DNA from: a bacterium
Lineage (GTDB): Bacteria > Armatimonadota > UBA5829
DNA length: 46,256 nucleotides
Direction of reading: 5' to 3'
NCBI GenBank assembly: GCA_021373255.1
Contig: JAJFTD010000198.1
Location: 1 to 46,256, forward strand
The notes beneath the pieces were generated by a model. It searched no databases. It saw only the letters and a list, made by a program, of their open reading frames with translations, and was not told where the DNA came from. Below, piece after piece: positions 8,939 through 16,777 of the stretch (positions are counted from its first letter, which is position 1; the number at the start of each line of letters is the position of its first letter). The position numbers and the translations under genes were made by a program.

Positions 8939-10075
8939 ATGAGCGCAAAAACCACTTCGGGTACGAGTTCCCGAAACACCAAAGCTACCAAAACTGCAAA
9001 GACAGATGAACCGCGTGCCTATCTGCTTAGGGGCGATGATGAGTTCCAGAAGCAGCAGCGGTTGAGCAAGATTTTGAAGACGCTGGTCTCCCCGGACTTT
9101 GCCGACTTTGACCTTGAGACAATGGAGGGAGATACCGCCACCAGCGACCGTATCATCACGGGTCTCAACATACCTCCATTTAGTGGAAAACAGCGGGTGG
9201 TGTTGGTAAAGTATGCAAACAAGATGCATACTGAGGAGCAGGAGAAGCTGGCATCTCGACTTGGACAGACTCCTAAGAGCGGATGCCTGGTGCTTGTAAA
9301 CCCAGCCGCTGAGAAGACCGATGGCAGACCTAAGAAGGGCAGCGAGGTGATCGGCGATCTCTCCAAGGCGGTGCGCAAGATCGGCGAGGTGGTGGAGTTC
9401 GACAGGATGCGCTCTGACAGCGCGACCAAGTTCGCCTTGTCACTTTTTGCGGAAGCGGGGAAGAAAGTGTCTCCACAGGTTGCAGCCGCATTAATCCAGC
9501 GCGTTGGGACTGACTCCGCTATACTCGTCGGCGAGGCTAAAAAGCTGATCGACTACTCCGGTGACTCGGCTGTAATCACAGAAAAAGAAGTCGCTGCAGT
9601 GACCAGCGAAACCCCTGAAGAAAAGATTTTCAAGCTGGTTGACGCCGTCGCCACACGCAACCAGGCCCAGGCTCTGCGGTTTTTGGATGAGATATTTGAG
9701 AATAGTGACGACCCACGCGCCGATGCCCCTAAAACGCTTGCGACACTCGCCCGTCAGTTCAGACTGATCTGGCAGATGAAGTTCCTGGTGGAATCGGGAG
9801 TGAAAACATTTCAAAAAAGCGCGGTGCCCGATGAGATTAAAAGCATTCTTCCATCCGACCCCAACATACTCGACGTTCTCGGCAGGCAGGCTTGGCAGGC
9901 CGATCGAATAGCCAGACAAGCACGGCCATTCTCTCGCCAAGATCTGATCAGGTGCTTCAATGCAATCACAAAAGCCGACTTAATGCTCAAATCCATAGAA
10001 GGCGATATCGAGGACCCCAGCTTGGTGATGCAGCTGTTGGTGATAGAACTAGCCCGCGGCAGCCAGCGGCGTTAG
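8939..10075 (+). CDS. holA: DNA polymerase III delta subunit
   Basis: A 378-residue clamp-loader subunit that opens the beta sliding clamp. The N-terminus after a Lys/Thr-rich stretch reads YLLRGDDEFQKQQRL, the usual delta start (normally YLLxGxDxFL). Residues 80-150 include the second Rossmann-like part (KQRVVLVKYANKM, GCLVLVNPA). The C-terminal helical collar has ALIQRVGTDSAILVGEAKKL and TPEEKIFKLVDAVATRN, both typical. Length is slightly above the 320-340 of most HolA because of the charged N-terminal extension. No ribosome-binding site is visible, and the promoter abuts the ATG. Confidence 0.92.
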   Translation: MSAKTTSGTSSRNTKATKTAKTDEPRAYLLRGDDEFQKQQRLSKILKTLVSPDFADFDLETMEGDTATSDRIITGLNIPPFSGKQRVVLVKYANKMHTEEQEKLASRLGQTPKSGCLVLVNPAAEKTDGRPKKGSEVIGDLSKAVRKIGEVVEFDRMRSDSATKFALSLFAEAGKKVSPQVAAALIQRVGTDSAILVGEAKKLIDYSGDSAVITEKEVAAVTSETPEEKIFKLVDAVATRNQAQALRFLDEIFENSDDPRADAPKTLATLARQFRLIWQMKFLVESGVKTFQKSAVPDEIKSILPSDPNILDVLGRQAWQADRIARQARPFSRQDLIRCFNAITKADLMLKSIEGDIEDPSLVMQLLVIELARGSQRR

Positions 10076-10166
10076 CGCTTATCCGCATTCCGAACGCTTG
10101 ACAAGCGACCATAAACCTGGTAATAATACTAGTGCTTCTATTTCTCCTTTCACTACCTCTGAAAGG

Positions 10167-10204
10167 CTTGGCTGTATATGTTTTTGCAGCCAAGTCATTT
10201 TTTT
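10167..10204 (+). terminator. Intrinsic terminator after holA
   Basis: An 8-bp perfect stem (CTTGGCTG at 10167-10174 with CAGCCAAG at 10187-10194) is followed by TCA and seven T residues to 10204. The T-run encodes the final Lys-Lys of the convergent DUF362 gene, and the stem begins right after that gene's stop codon. The terminator is thus built into the convergent gene end. Confidence 0.8.
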
Positions 10205-11358
10205 CTCAGCAGCGCTGATACGATTCGCCCGACCATCCCCACCTTGAGATTTATAGCGGAGGGATTGCAGACCTCGTGGCAGCAATAACATCTGATACAT
10301 CTTGTGAGGTCGATAGTTACCGGTTTGCCTGGAGTAATCGCTTTTACAGGACAGGCACGAGCGCAATCGCCGCAGCCCACGCATTCACCGGAGCGCACCT
10401 GTGGAGAGGCAACTAGTTGATTACGAAGAAGTCGGCGCACGGGTGTTGGGATACGGGCCCAGTCGTTGTGACCGGATGACTGTTTGAATCCGCTCACACG
10501 TACGCTCTCGATGCTTTCACCACGCACATCAATCGAGCTTAGATCCCCACAACCGAGACCCTGTTCATGGGCAAGACGCGTGGTGTGGATGGAGAGTGGA
10601 TCTATTCCAATGATTGCGCAGGCTACCGCATCCAGAGCTACTGGGTCAGCAGAAGCTATAATCAGCCCAACATGCCTCGGGTTCCCAGAGTTTGGCCCCT
10701 CGCCCTCCAGCGCTACCACGGCATCCATCACATTGATCGCAGGCTTGAACACACCCAGCAAGTCCACAAGCATCTGCGCGAACGTCTCTCTCTGTTCGGC
10801 GGACTGCACATGAAAGAGCCCCTTGCGTATGCCTGGAATGCACCCGAATAAGTTCTTTACAGCGCCTGTATATGCCGTGAGACCGTGTGTTTTGAGTTTG
10901 GGGATGTTGATTATGACGTCCGACTCCAGTGCCGCTCGAGCAACCTCAAAACTGCGATAAAAGCGCCCCTCAGGGTTCGCGGCCCGGACCACGTCTTCCT
11001 CGAACCTCAACAGCGGAATGCTCAGTTCATCAGCCACAGCACGAATTCCCGTGACCTCACAGAGCCGGTCATACCTGGCCTGGGTTTCACCATTAAATGG
11101 TGGGCTGTCCCCCACGGCCACCCGGCAACCCCGTTCAAGGGTAATTTTGCCGAGTGCGGTTACCAGCGCGGGGTGAGTGGTTACAGCCTCATCCGGCGTC
11201 CTTGCAGAGAGCAGGTTGGGCTTGAGAAGCACATTCTGGCCCGAGTTGAATGAGGAATCAAGCTCTGCAAGCCGCAATGCCTCAGCAACAGCATCCCCCA
11301 CCCGGCCAGCGTCGTAATCCTCGCATTTTACTATAGATACAATAGGTTTTATCTTCAC
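10195..11358 (-). CDS. DUF362 protein with two C-terminal 4Fe-4S clusters
   Basis: A 387-residue protein. The DUF362 part shows NVLLKPNLLSA, AVGDSPPFNG, INIPKLKTHGLTAYTGAVKNLFG and DPVALDAVACAIIGIDP, all family hallmarks. The C-terminus is a ferredoxin-like pair of 4Fe-4S motifs (CVGCGDCARACP and CIRCYCCHEVCNP). Members are cytoplasmic iron-sulfur proteins of poorly known redox function. GTG at 11358 is chosen as start because the promoter TTGATT-17-TACAGT ends 6 nt before it. The longer frame to 11397 would begin upstream of that promoter's start point. Confidence 0.88.
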   Translation of the reverse strand: MKIKPIVSIVKCEDYDAGRVGDAVAEALRLAELDSSFNSGQNVLLKPNLLSARTPDEAVTTHPALVTALGKITLERGCRVAVGDSPPFNGETQARYDRLCEVTGIRAVADELSIPLLRFEEDVVRAANPEGRFYRSFEVARAALESDVIINIPKLKTHGLTAYTGAVKNLFGCIPGIRKGLFHVQSAEQRETFAQMLVDLLGVFKPAINVMDAVVALEGEGPNSGNPRHVGLIIASADPVALDAVACAIIGIDPLSIHTTRLAHEQGLGCGDLSSIDVRGESIESVRVSGFKQSSGHNDWARIPTPVRRLLRNQLVASPQVRSGECVGCGDCARACPVKAITPGKPVTIDLTRCIRCYCCHEVCNPSAINLKVGMVGRIVSALLRKK

Positions 11359-11364
11359 GCTAAC

Positions 11365-11393
11365 ACTGTACCCGATGCGGAGAACGAAATCAA
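11365..11393 (-). promoter_or_regulatory. Promoter of the DUF362 gene, implying a leaderless mRNA
   Basis: On the minus strand TTGATT (11388-11393), 17 bp, TACAGT (11365-11370). The GTG start codon lies at 11358, about where transcription would begin. No Shine-Dalgarno sequence is present. Confidence 0.5.
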
Positions 11394-11420
11394 GCACAAG
11401 TTAATCATTACGACCTGCCT

Positions 11421-11612
11421 TTCTACTTTCGAGAACGCTAAAAGAGAAAATGTGCGTCCGGCGGCTTCGGCAGCTCCGCGGTCCGAAGCAACATATGTTA
11501 TCTCTTCGACTATCAATCGTCAACTGCTAACTGCCAACTGGCACCCGTCACCTGACACCATTTATTTCGTCCCGTTTTCGCATTTTCGCTCCTTCGCGCT
11601 GTCGCGATGAAA
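11421..11612. repeat. Degenerate copy of the MITE-like intergenic element
   Basis: The stretch ending near 11612 (CTTCGCGCTGTCGCGAT with TTTTCGC repeats before it) matches the right inverted end of the element at 35434-35764. Next to it, ACCTGACACCATTT is the complement of AAATGGT...GTCAGGT found inside that element. GTGCGTCCGG at about 11455 also matches an internal part of it. The left end (about 11421-11450) is poorly preserved. Between these lies a short quasi-repeat of AACTG units near 11521. Together with the promoter at 11635-11664, this accounts for most of the 344-bp gene-free stretch before the kinase gene. Confidence 0.6.
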
Positions 11613-11634
11613 TTCTCTTCCCTTCGCGCAGAGT

Positions 11635-11664
11635 TTGACATTCAGCCGCTATTACACGTAGAAT
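11635..11664 (+). promoter_or_regulatory. Predicted promoter of the PfkB kinase gene
   Basis: Consensus TTGACA (11635-11640), 18-bp spacer, TAGAAT (11659-11664). A small hairpin (CCACT-ATAGG-AGTGG) follows in the leader before the GGGAGAG ribosome-binding site. The repeat element ends just upstream. Confidence 0.6.
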
Positions 11665-11702
11665 TCCCACTATAGGAGTGGTAGTCAGGACGGGAGAGTA
11701 AA

Positions 11703-12635
11703 TTGATTGTAACTGTTACGCCCAATGCGGCGATTGATAAGACTTATACTGTTGAGGGATTTGTGCTTGATCGCGTGCACAGGCCCAGCGCAAGCCGGAC
11801 CGTAGCCGGTGGCAAGGGGATAAACGTTGTGCGTGTGCTGAGGACATTGGGGCGCAGCGGCACGGCCACTGGTTTTGTGGGTGGATCGACGGGCGAGTCT
11901 ATCCTGCAGCTTATCGAACAGGAGGGCTTGGATCACGATTTTGTTCGTGTGAAAGACGAGTCGCGCCTGTGCATCGCAATTGTGGACCCCGTGAACGGCA
12001 CGCAGACAGAGATCAACGAGAATGGGCCGCAGATCAGCGAGGATGAGATGCAGAGGATGCTGGATAAAATATCTGACCTGATGTCTGGCCGGGAATATGT
12101 GGTTATGTGCGGAAGTTGCCCGCCTGGGGTGCCGAAAAGTTTTTATGCCGATATTATCCGAATGGCGCACAGGGCCGGGGTCAAAACTGCATTGGATTCA
12201 AGCAACGATTACCTGCGCGAGGGTATTAAAGCCGCACCATATATAGTCAAGCCGAACCTTGCTGAGCTCTCACAGGTAGCGGGGCGCGAGCTTCTTACGC
12301 TGGAAGAGATTGTGCGCGCAGCCAGAAACCTTAAGCAATATGGAGTGGAGATCACGGTTGTTACAATGGGGCGAAGCGGGGCGATAGTGACCGATGGCGT
12401 GAACACATGGAAAGCCGTTCCACCTGAGATCGAATTTGCAAGCGCGGTGGGGTCTGGTGACGCATTTATGGCAGCATTTCTTGACGCATTACTGAGCAGT
12501 AAGTCGCTTCCCGAAGCTCTCGTGATCGGCACGGCTGCAGGTGCGGCCAATGCGACTACATTCGGCGCTGGTTTCTGCTCAAAAGAGTGTATAATGGATA
12601 CAAGTCAGGGAGTAACTCTGACACAATTGACCTGA
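11703..12635 (+). CDS. 1-phosphofructokinase / hexose-phosphate kinase, PfkB family
   Basis: A 310-residue PfkB-family sugar-phosphate kinase of the FruK/LacC group. The N-terminus IVTVTPNAAIDKTY and GGKGINVVRVLRTLG bind the sugar phosphate. GSCPPGVP is the family's LPPGVP-type lid. The ATP site and catalytic Asp are in SAVGSGDAFMAAFL. These kinases phosphorylate fructose-1-P, tagatose-6-P or similar. No PTS genes are nearby, so a FruK role in a PTS operon is not supported here. It starts at TTG with GGGAGAG 4 nt upstream. It is followed by the two tatA-like genes and may be co-transcribed with them. Confidence 0.87.
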   Translation: MIVTVTPNAAIDKTYTVEGFVLDRVHRPSASRTVAGGKGINVVRVLRTLGRSGTATGFVGGSTGESILQLIEQEGLDHDFVRVKDESRLCIAIVDPVNGTQTEINENGPQISEDEMQRMLDKISDLMSGREYVVMCGSCPPGVPKSFYADIIRMAHRAGVKTALDSSNDYLREGIKAAPYIVKPNLAELSQVAGRELLTLEEIVRAARNLKQYGVEITVVTMGRSGAIVTDGVNTWKAVPPEIEFASAVGSGDAFMAAFLDALLSSKSLPEALVIGTAAGAANATTFGAGFCSKECIMDTSQGVTLTQLT

Positions 12636-12701
12636 CCTGCAGACTTGCCCATCGCACAGTGCGGCGTGCGGCAGTTGTGCGGATATAAATCGAGGTTGAG
12701 T

Positions 12702-12926
12702 ATGTTCGGTCTGGGCACACCTGAGATCATTATAATACTTGCATTGGCCCTGCTGCTCTTTGGGCCTAAGAAGCTCCCGGAGATCGGCAAATCGCTAGGA
12801 CAGGGGCTACGCGAGCTGCGAAAAGCCTCACGCGAGATAGTGGACGCCGTAGAAACCGCCAGCGAAGAGCCGCAGGAGACTAAGGAGAGCATAAATGATG
12901 TTTCCAATAGCAGTCGGGCCCGTTGA
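12702..12926 (+). CDS. tatA: Twin-arginine translocase TatA/E-like protein
   Basis: A 74-residue protein with the TatA layout. A short N-terminal segment (MFGLGTPEI) leads into one membrane helix (IIIILALALLLF), the FGPKKLPEIGKSLGQGL hinge and amphipathic helix, and an acidic tail. It helps form the pore that exports folded proteins in the Tat pathway. The ATG at 12702 has GAGG 6 nt upstream. Its end overlaps the next tat-like gene by 32 bp. Confidence 0.92.
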   Translation: MFGLGTPEIIIILALALLLFGPKKLPEIGKSLGQGLRELRKASREIVDAVETASEEPQETKESINDVSNSSRAR

Positions 12927-13083
12927 GGTCGGAATTGTAGTTGTTGTGGTCGTGCTGTTGTTCGGTATAAAGAGACTACCTGAAATAGGCAGATCGCTAG
13001 CCGAGGGTATACACGAGTTCAAGAAAGCCTCAAAGAAGATCACGGAAGAAGATGAGGCTCAGGAAATTAAGAAGGGCGAATAG
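12895..13083 (+). CDS. Second TatA-like protein
   Basis: A 62-residue TatA/B-like protein: the membrane helix VGIVVVVVVLLF, then FGIKRLPEIGRSLAEGIHEFKKA and a charged tail. AAGGAGAG precedes the start (ATG at 12895 or 12898). Tandem tatA copies occur in several phyla, sometimes with one acting in place of TatB. The missing long tail argues against true TatB. No tatC is present in the window. Confidence 0.9.
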   Translation: MMFPIAVGPVEVGIVVVVVVLLFGIKRLPEIGRSLAEGIHEFKKASKKITEEDEAQEIKKGE

Positions 13084-13411
13084 CAATCCCCTAGAGTAGA
13101 TCCAGACCGAGTGGCTTATATAACTGTTGTGAAAGCTAGATAAGTCCTCGGATAAGTTCGACTTCCACACCCCCGCCAAAACACTCACCGCCAATTCTCA
13201 TTCATTATTAGATTAATGTAATTTACCCCATACTTAAGGACAAAAGATTAAATAATCTTAGTGCTTGCTGGTTTGATAGTTTAATCTACTGGGCATAATT
13301 TGGTAATGCGCATATTTTATGTATTGTAGCCAGGCAATTATGGTCAATGACTTTGCGCAAATCACAAATCATGCCTTAATTTGGCATATTATGGAGAGGT
13401 GGATTCTCATT
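13084..13411. other. AT-rich gene-free stretch upstream of the small orphan gene
   Basis: About 330 bp without a convincing gene. From 13200 on it is clearly more AT-rich than its surroundings (for example TTAGATTAATGTAATTTACC). It is likely the upstream region, and possibly the transfer junction, of the small gene at 13412. I see no clear promoter, repeat or RNA in it. Confidence 0.5.
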
Positions 13412-13789
13412 ATGGCTGATCAATTGACACGAACAAGCAAGGCAGACGAAGTCAGATCAATGATGCGTGCAACAGGTATCTTCTCCGAAGAAGAGTTGGA
13501 GTTGATTACAGATGATGTCATCTCTGATGCTGAAGAAAATGCTGTAGAGTTGACCGACGAAAACACAACAGGTATATACAAACCAGCCTCCCAGATATGG
13601 TCCGGTAACAATCTTATAGTTAAAAATGAAGGCGGAAAGGCAGTATGGTATTGGCAAGACAAGGTTGGCAGTCAGTGCGGGAGAGAAAGATGGTGGAAAT
13701 ACTTTGTAAGGACCAATGATTCGTACGCTGAGGGAGGCAAATGTCCCCAAGGTGGATATACTTGGTATCGTTTAGATATAATGCACTAG
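13412..13789 (+). CDS. Small orphan protein, acidic N-terminal half and aromatic C-terminal half
   Basis: A 125-residue protein that I do not recognise. Residues 1-55 are helical and acidic (SEEELELITDDVISDAEEN). Residues 65-125 are rich in Trp, Tyr, Gly and Lys with two cysteines (KAVWYWQDKVGSQCGRERWWKY, then GKCPQGGYTWYRLDIMH). No signal peptide or membrane helix. The ATG at 13412 has GGAGAGGTGG 9 nt upstream and is preferred over the ATGs at 13391 and 13319. Its AT-rich surroundings differ from the neighbours, which suggests recent acquisition. A leader-plus-core peptide or a small toxin-like protein are possible, but neither is shown. Confidence 0.65.
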   Translation: MADQLTRTSKADEVRSMMRATGIFSEEELELITDDVISDAEENAVELTDENTTGIYKPASQIWSGNNLIVKNEGGKAVWYWQDKVGSQCGRERWWKYFVRTNDSYAEGGKCPQGGYTWYRLDIMH

Positions 13790-13843
13790 ATCCTATCTAC
13801 AACCAAGAATTACTCCGACCAACGAACCCGAATATTAGAATGC

Positions 13844-13865
13844 CGAGGTGGATTGCTCCACCCCG
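13844..13865. terminator. Hairpin downstream of the small orphan gene
   Basis: A stem GGTGGA (13847-13852), loop TTGC, TCCACC (13857-13862), extended by flanking CG pairs. There is no T-run. It lies 55 bp after the orphan gene's stop and precedes the stronger hairpin at 13886. Confidence 0.45.
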
Positions 13866-13885
13866 ACATCATATAGAGAACACTG

Positions 13886-13922
13886 CAGGGGCTGTCAGTG
13901 AGACTGGCCCCTGTCGTTGCTT
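13886..13922 (+). terminator. Hairpin between the orphan gene and convergent URO-D gene
   Basis: CAGGGGC (13886-13892) pairs with GCCCCTG (13907-13913). An inner CAGT/ACTG pair extends it after a TGT bulge. The plus-strand sequence then reads TCGTTGCTTCT, a weak U-tract. The hairpin probably ends both convergent transcripts. Confidence 0.6.
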
Positions 13923-14909
13923 CTAGGACTGCCCCGCGAGCTTTCTCACCGTCTCGTATACAAGATCATAGGCAAATGTCAGCTCCTCAATCGAGCAATG
14001 GTCTTGGACGAAGTGGGTGGTGCAGAATAGCATTCCTCCGTTGGCAAACAGGGTGAGGACGCGTTCGATCTCGGACTTTAATAGGTCCAGTTTGCCGAAG
14101 CCGATGGTGGTTTGGACGTCCAGGCCGCCCATGATTACGAACTTATCGGAGTATTTCGATTTGTAGAGATCGTAGTCCATTCCTGCGGATTCCTGGAATG
14201 GGTGGACTACATCGAAGCCGAGTTTTACTATTCCATCGAGCACTGATGTGATATTACCGTCACTGTGGAGGCTGACGTAGGCTCCACGTGCCTTGACTGC
14301 GTCGCAGACTTGCTTGTGGTAAGGGAAGATCATCTCCCACCACACCTTGGGGCTGAACATAAGCCCACTCTGCGCGCCCCAGTCGTCGGAGACGTGGATC
14401 ATATCCACACCCAGGTCCAGGCAGTTCATCGCAAATGCCTTGTTCCACTCCGCCTGCTTGCGATAGATTTCCTTGATCTCATCCGGATACATGAGCAGGT
14501 AGGCGAGGTGGTTTTCTATGCCGAACGGTTCGTTCATAGCCTCAAAAAAACCCGGTGTCTGCACGTATACAAACCGGCTTCTCTGGTTCTTGTGATGCTC
14601 CACCTGCTCGACAATCGAGGCATACGCAGCGGAATCGTTAGGATCACACATCGGAAAGTCAAGCAGCGCCGATGGCTCGATCTCCCCACCCAGCTTTGCT
14701 CTCAGGTCCTGCAGTTCATTTCCATCGTAGGTTGACGGCCCCCCGAACAGATGGGCGAGATCGAACTCATATTTATCCTCAAACGCCCGCACCGATCCAA
14801 ACGCTTCGCTGATCTGTTTGTCAAGATTAGCCTGGACCCAGCCGTAAATCGGCACCCGGTCCGGTTTGCCGTGCCTGATAGTCTCAATAACTCTCTCACG
14901 TGACAGCAT
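13923..14909 (-). CDS. Uroporphyrinogen-decarboxylase family protein (URO-D-like), paralogue 1
   Basis: A 328-residue URO-D superfamily TIM-barrel protein. The N-terminus LSRERVIETIRHGKPDRVPIY is the usual opening. HVSDDWGAQSGLMFSPKVWWEMIFPY and VSLHSDGNITSVLDGIVKLGFDVVHPF follow the MtaA/CmuA-like pattern, with His and Asp at likely metal or ligand sites. The end is GGLDVQTTIG...GGMLFCTTHF. It is not true HemE, since the PGRY-type N-terminal motif is absent. Such proteins are predicted cobalamin-dependent methyl transferases or demethylases. GAGG precedes the ATG. It lies in a minus-strand run with a second URO-D and an Fe-S aldo/keto reductase. Confidence 0.88.
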   Translation of the reverse strand: MLSRERVIETIRHGKPDRVPIYGWVQANLDKQISEAFGSVRAFEDKYEFDLAHLFGGPSTYDGNELQDLRAKLGGEIEPSALLDFPMCDPNDSAAYASIVEQVEHHKNQRSRFVYVQTPGFFEAMNEPFGIENHLAYLLMYPDEIKEIYRKQAEWNKAFAMNCLDLGVDMIHVSDDWGAQSGLMFSPKVWWEMIFPYHKQVCDAVKARGAYVSLHSDGNITSVLDGIVKLGFDVVHPFQESAGMDYDLYKSKYSDKFVIMGGLDVQTTIGFGKLDLLKSEIERVLTLFANGGMLFCTTHFVQDHCSIEELTFAYDLVYETVRKLAGQS

Positions 14910-14999
14910 TATATACCTCTGTACTTCTTAGTCATTTCTCGGGTGATTTCCACCCAGCGGCCGAGGCGCCAGGGTTCGTGGTTCACAGTATGGACGTCC

Positions 15000-15602
15000 T
15001 TAAGAATAATCTTCAAGTTCAGGCGGTTTCCTACCAGTGTCTGTTCGTGCCAGGCGACCTAGTGATTCCTCCACCTCGCCACGGACTTTTTCTGAAGCAT
15101 CCTCTCTCATAGAATATATGAGACTTAGCGCTTTATGCGTTATGTCCTTGCTAATACTGTCATTGATAAGATGCTCTAGACCGTGCGGCACAAAAGACCG
15201 AGGCATCTCCGCATCGATTTTCGCCAAGCGGCCCAGCACTAGCAAAGCTCGTTCGTCATGATAAAATTCACCAAGCAATCCCGAAATGGTGAAGCAGGTC
15301 ATCCAATGGGTGTAGAGAGGATACGTCTCCTCCAACACAGGAAGTAACCGTTGCTTCTGATCATCTGATATATCCTCCCATCCCGTTTTGAAATTGAATA
15401 GCAAATGCCAAGCGCCTTCCAAGTCTTGAAAGTCAGGTCTGCACATAAATTCAAGTATAATCTGAAAAATGCTTTCCTCTAAATCGCCTTCCATGCTTAG
15501 AATATGATCGAACAGATCATCTGACATGGCCTTCAGCAATTCGGTGTCTTGCTTGTCCACAGCATGACCTAACGAAGCAGCAAATTTCGAAGCATCTGAC
15601 AT
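15000..15602 (-). CDS. Alpha-helical, HEAT-repeat-like protein of unknown function
   Basis: A 200-residue, almost wholly helical acidic protein. Helical pairs such as LEESIFQIILEFM, RALLVLGRLAKIDAEM and ALSLIYSMREDASEKVRGEVEESLGRLART resemble HEAT or ARM repeats, which act as protein-binding scaffolds. The ATG at 15602 has GAGAGGTG about 8 nt upstream and is chosen over the TTG at 15620. Similar short helical proteins serve as immunity proteins in contact-dependent systems, but no toxin gene is adjacent. It lies between the aldo/keto reductase and URO-D paralogue 1 on the same strand. Confidence 0.65.
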   Translation of the reverse strand: MSDASKFAASLGHAVDKQDTELLKAMSDDLFDHILSMEGDLEESIFQIILEFMCRPDFQDLEGAWHLLFNFKTGWEDISDDQKQRLLPVLEETYPLYTHWMTCFTISGLLGEFYHDERALLVLGRLAKIDAEMPRSFVPHGLEHLINDSISKDITHKALSLIYSMREDASEKVRGEVEESLGRLARTDTGRKPPELEDYS

Positions 15603-15725
15603 ATTAACCACACCTCTCAAGATAGGGAGCCAGTTTTGTTACTTTTTTGGGACGCCCCCATCCCGAAACCGCCGGGCGCAGTAACATGGGTTCGTTTCGG
15701 GAACAAGTTCTAGAAACACCGGACT

Positions 15726-16748
15726 CTAGCCTACATGCTCCTTATAGAATTCTTCATAATCTGTGAGCATCTTCTTAAGCAGCATTGGGGTGTCTAATCC
15801 GTATGGGCAATGGGACTTGCAGTGACCGCAGTTAAGACAATTCTCTATCCGGTGCATCGTCTCATTCCAATTGTCGTTCATAAACTGCTGGTAGGGCATT
15901 CGCCTGAGTAGCAGGCCCATTCGTGCAGCCATAGGAATAGGGATATCGGCGGGACACGGGAGGCAATAACCGCAGGCTCGGCAGAAATCGTTGGCAAGTT
16001 CTTTGCGGTCGTGCTCTATTGCCTGCAGCAGGTCCTGATCCAGCGTGGGCGGATTTGCATCCAGAGCGAGTATCTCTTCAAGCTCATTCATCCGCTGCAT
16101 TCCCCATATCGGAACCACATTTTCGTATTGGTGGAAGAAAGCGAATGCCGCACGGGCGTTGGTAATGAGTCCGCCTGAAAATGGCTTCATCGCGATCAGG
16201 CCCATATCCGCTGATTTGCACTGCTCTATGAGGGATAGATCGTCTGGGGATGATATGTGGCAGAGCGGATATTGCAGCGTGTCGAACAGGCCCGATTCTA
16301 TCGCTTCCCTCGCACGCTCCAAGCTGTGATTGGTTATTCCTATGAATCGAACCATGCCCTTATCCCTTGCTTCTATTAACGCAGCATAGGATGACTCAGG
16401 GTCGTTGGGATCAGGCACAACGCTGGGATTGTGGAGTTGATAGATATCTATATAATCTGTCTTCAATGTGCGCAGACTGGCCTCAAGGTCTGATAAAACT
16501 CCGGTTTTGGTGGTCGATCCGCTCTTTGTTGCGATGATGATCTCGTCACGAACGTCTGATAGAGCGTATCCGATCTTTTCTTCGCTGTCCGTATATGCAC
16601 GGGCAGTATCGTAAAATGTAATTCCCGCGTCGTAAGCTCTCCGAAGGATTCGCGCTGCTTCCTGCTTTTCCACCCTCTGCAGCGGCAGCACACCGAAAGC
16701 GGTTCGTGTTACATTGAGATTCGTTCTTCCGAGTCGAGTTACTTCCAT
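15726..16748 (-). CDS. Aldo/keto reductase with C-terminal 4Fe-4S domain
   Basis: A 340-residue protein. The AKR barrel shows the catalytic-tyrosine motif FYDTARAYTDSEEKIGYAL, the lysine in IIIATKSG, and the histidine region DIYQLHNPS. The last 90 residues carry cysteine motifs CRACGYCLPCP and CLNCGHCKSHCPYG. This architecture belongs to a widespread family in anaerobic and saprophytic bacteria that probably passes electrons between NAD(P)H, a carbonyl or sugar substrate, and ferredoxin. AGAGGAA lies 5 nt before the ATG. The upstream URO-D gene ends 29 nt away, so the two are almost surely an operon. Confidence 0.9.
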   Translation of the reverse strand: MEVTRLGRTNLNVTRTAFGVLPLQRVEKQEAARILRRAYDAGITFYDTARAYTDSEEKIGYALSDVRDEIIIATKSGSTTKTGVLSDLEASLRTLKTDYIDIYQLHNPSVVPDPNDPESSYAALIEARDKGMVRFIGITNHSLERAREAIESGLFDTLQYPLCHISSPDDLSLIEQCKSADMGLIAMKPFSGGLITNARAAFAFFHQYENVVPIWGMQRMNELEEILALDANPPTLDQDLLQAIEHDRKELANDFCRACGYCLPCPADIPIPMAARMGLLLRRMPYQQFMNDNWNETMHRIENCLNCGHCKSHCPYGLDTPMLLKKMLTDYEEFYKEHVG

Positions 16749-16777
16749 TTACTTCCTCTAGCAATCGATAAATCTGA

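Noticed and set aside
15621-15725. Intrinsic terminator of the aldo/keto reductase gene
   Set aside because: The hairpin CCCGAAAC/GTTTCGGG is followed by A's, not T's, on the minus strand, so the tract is in the wrong orientation.
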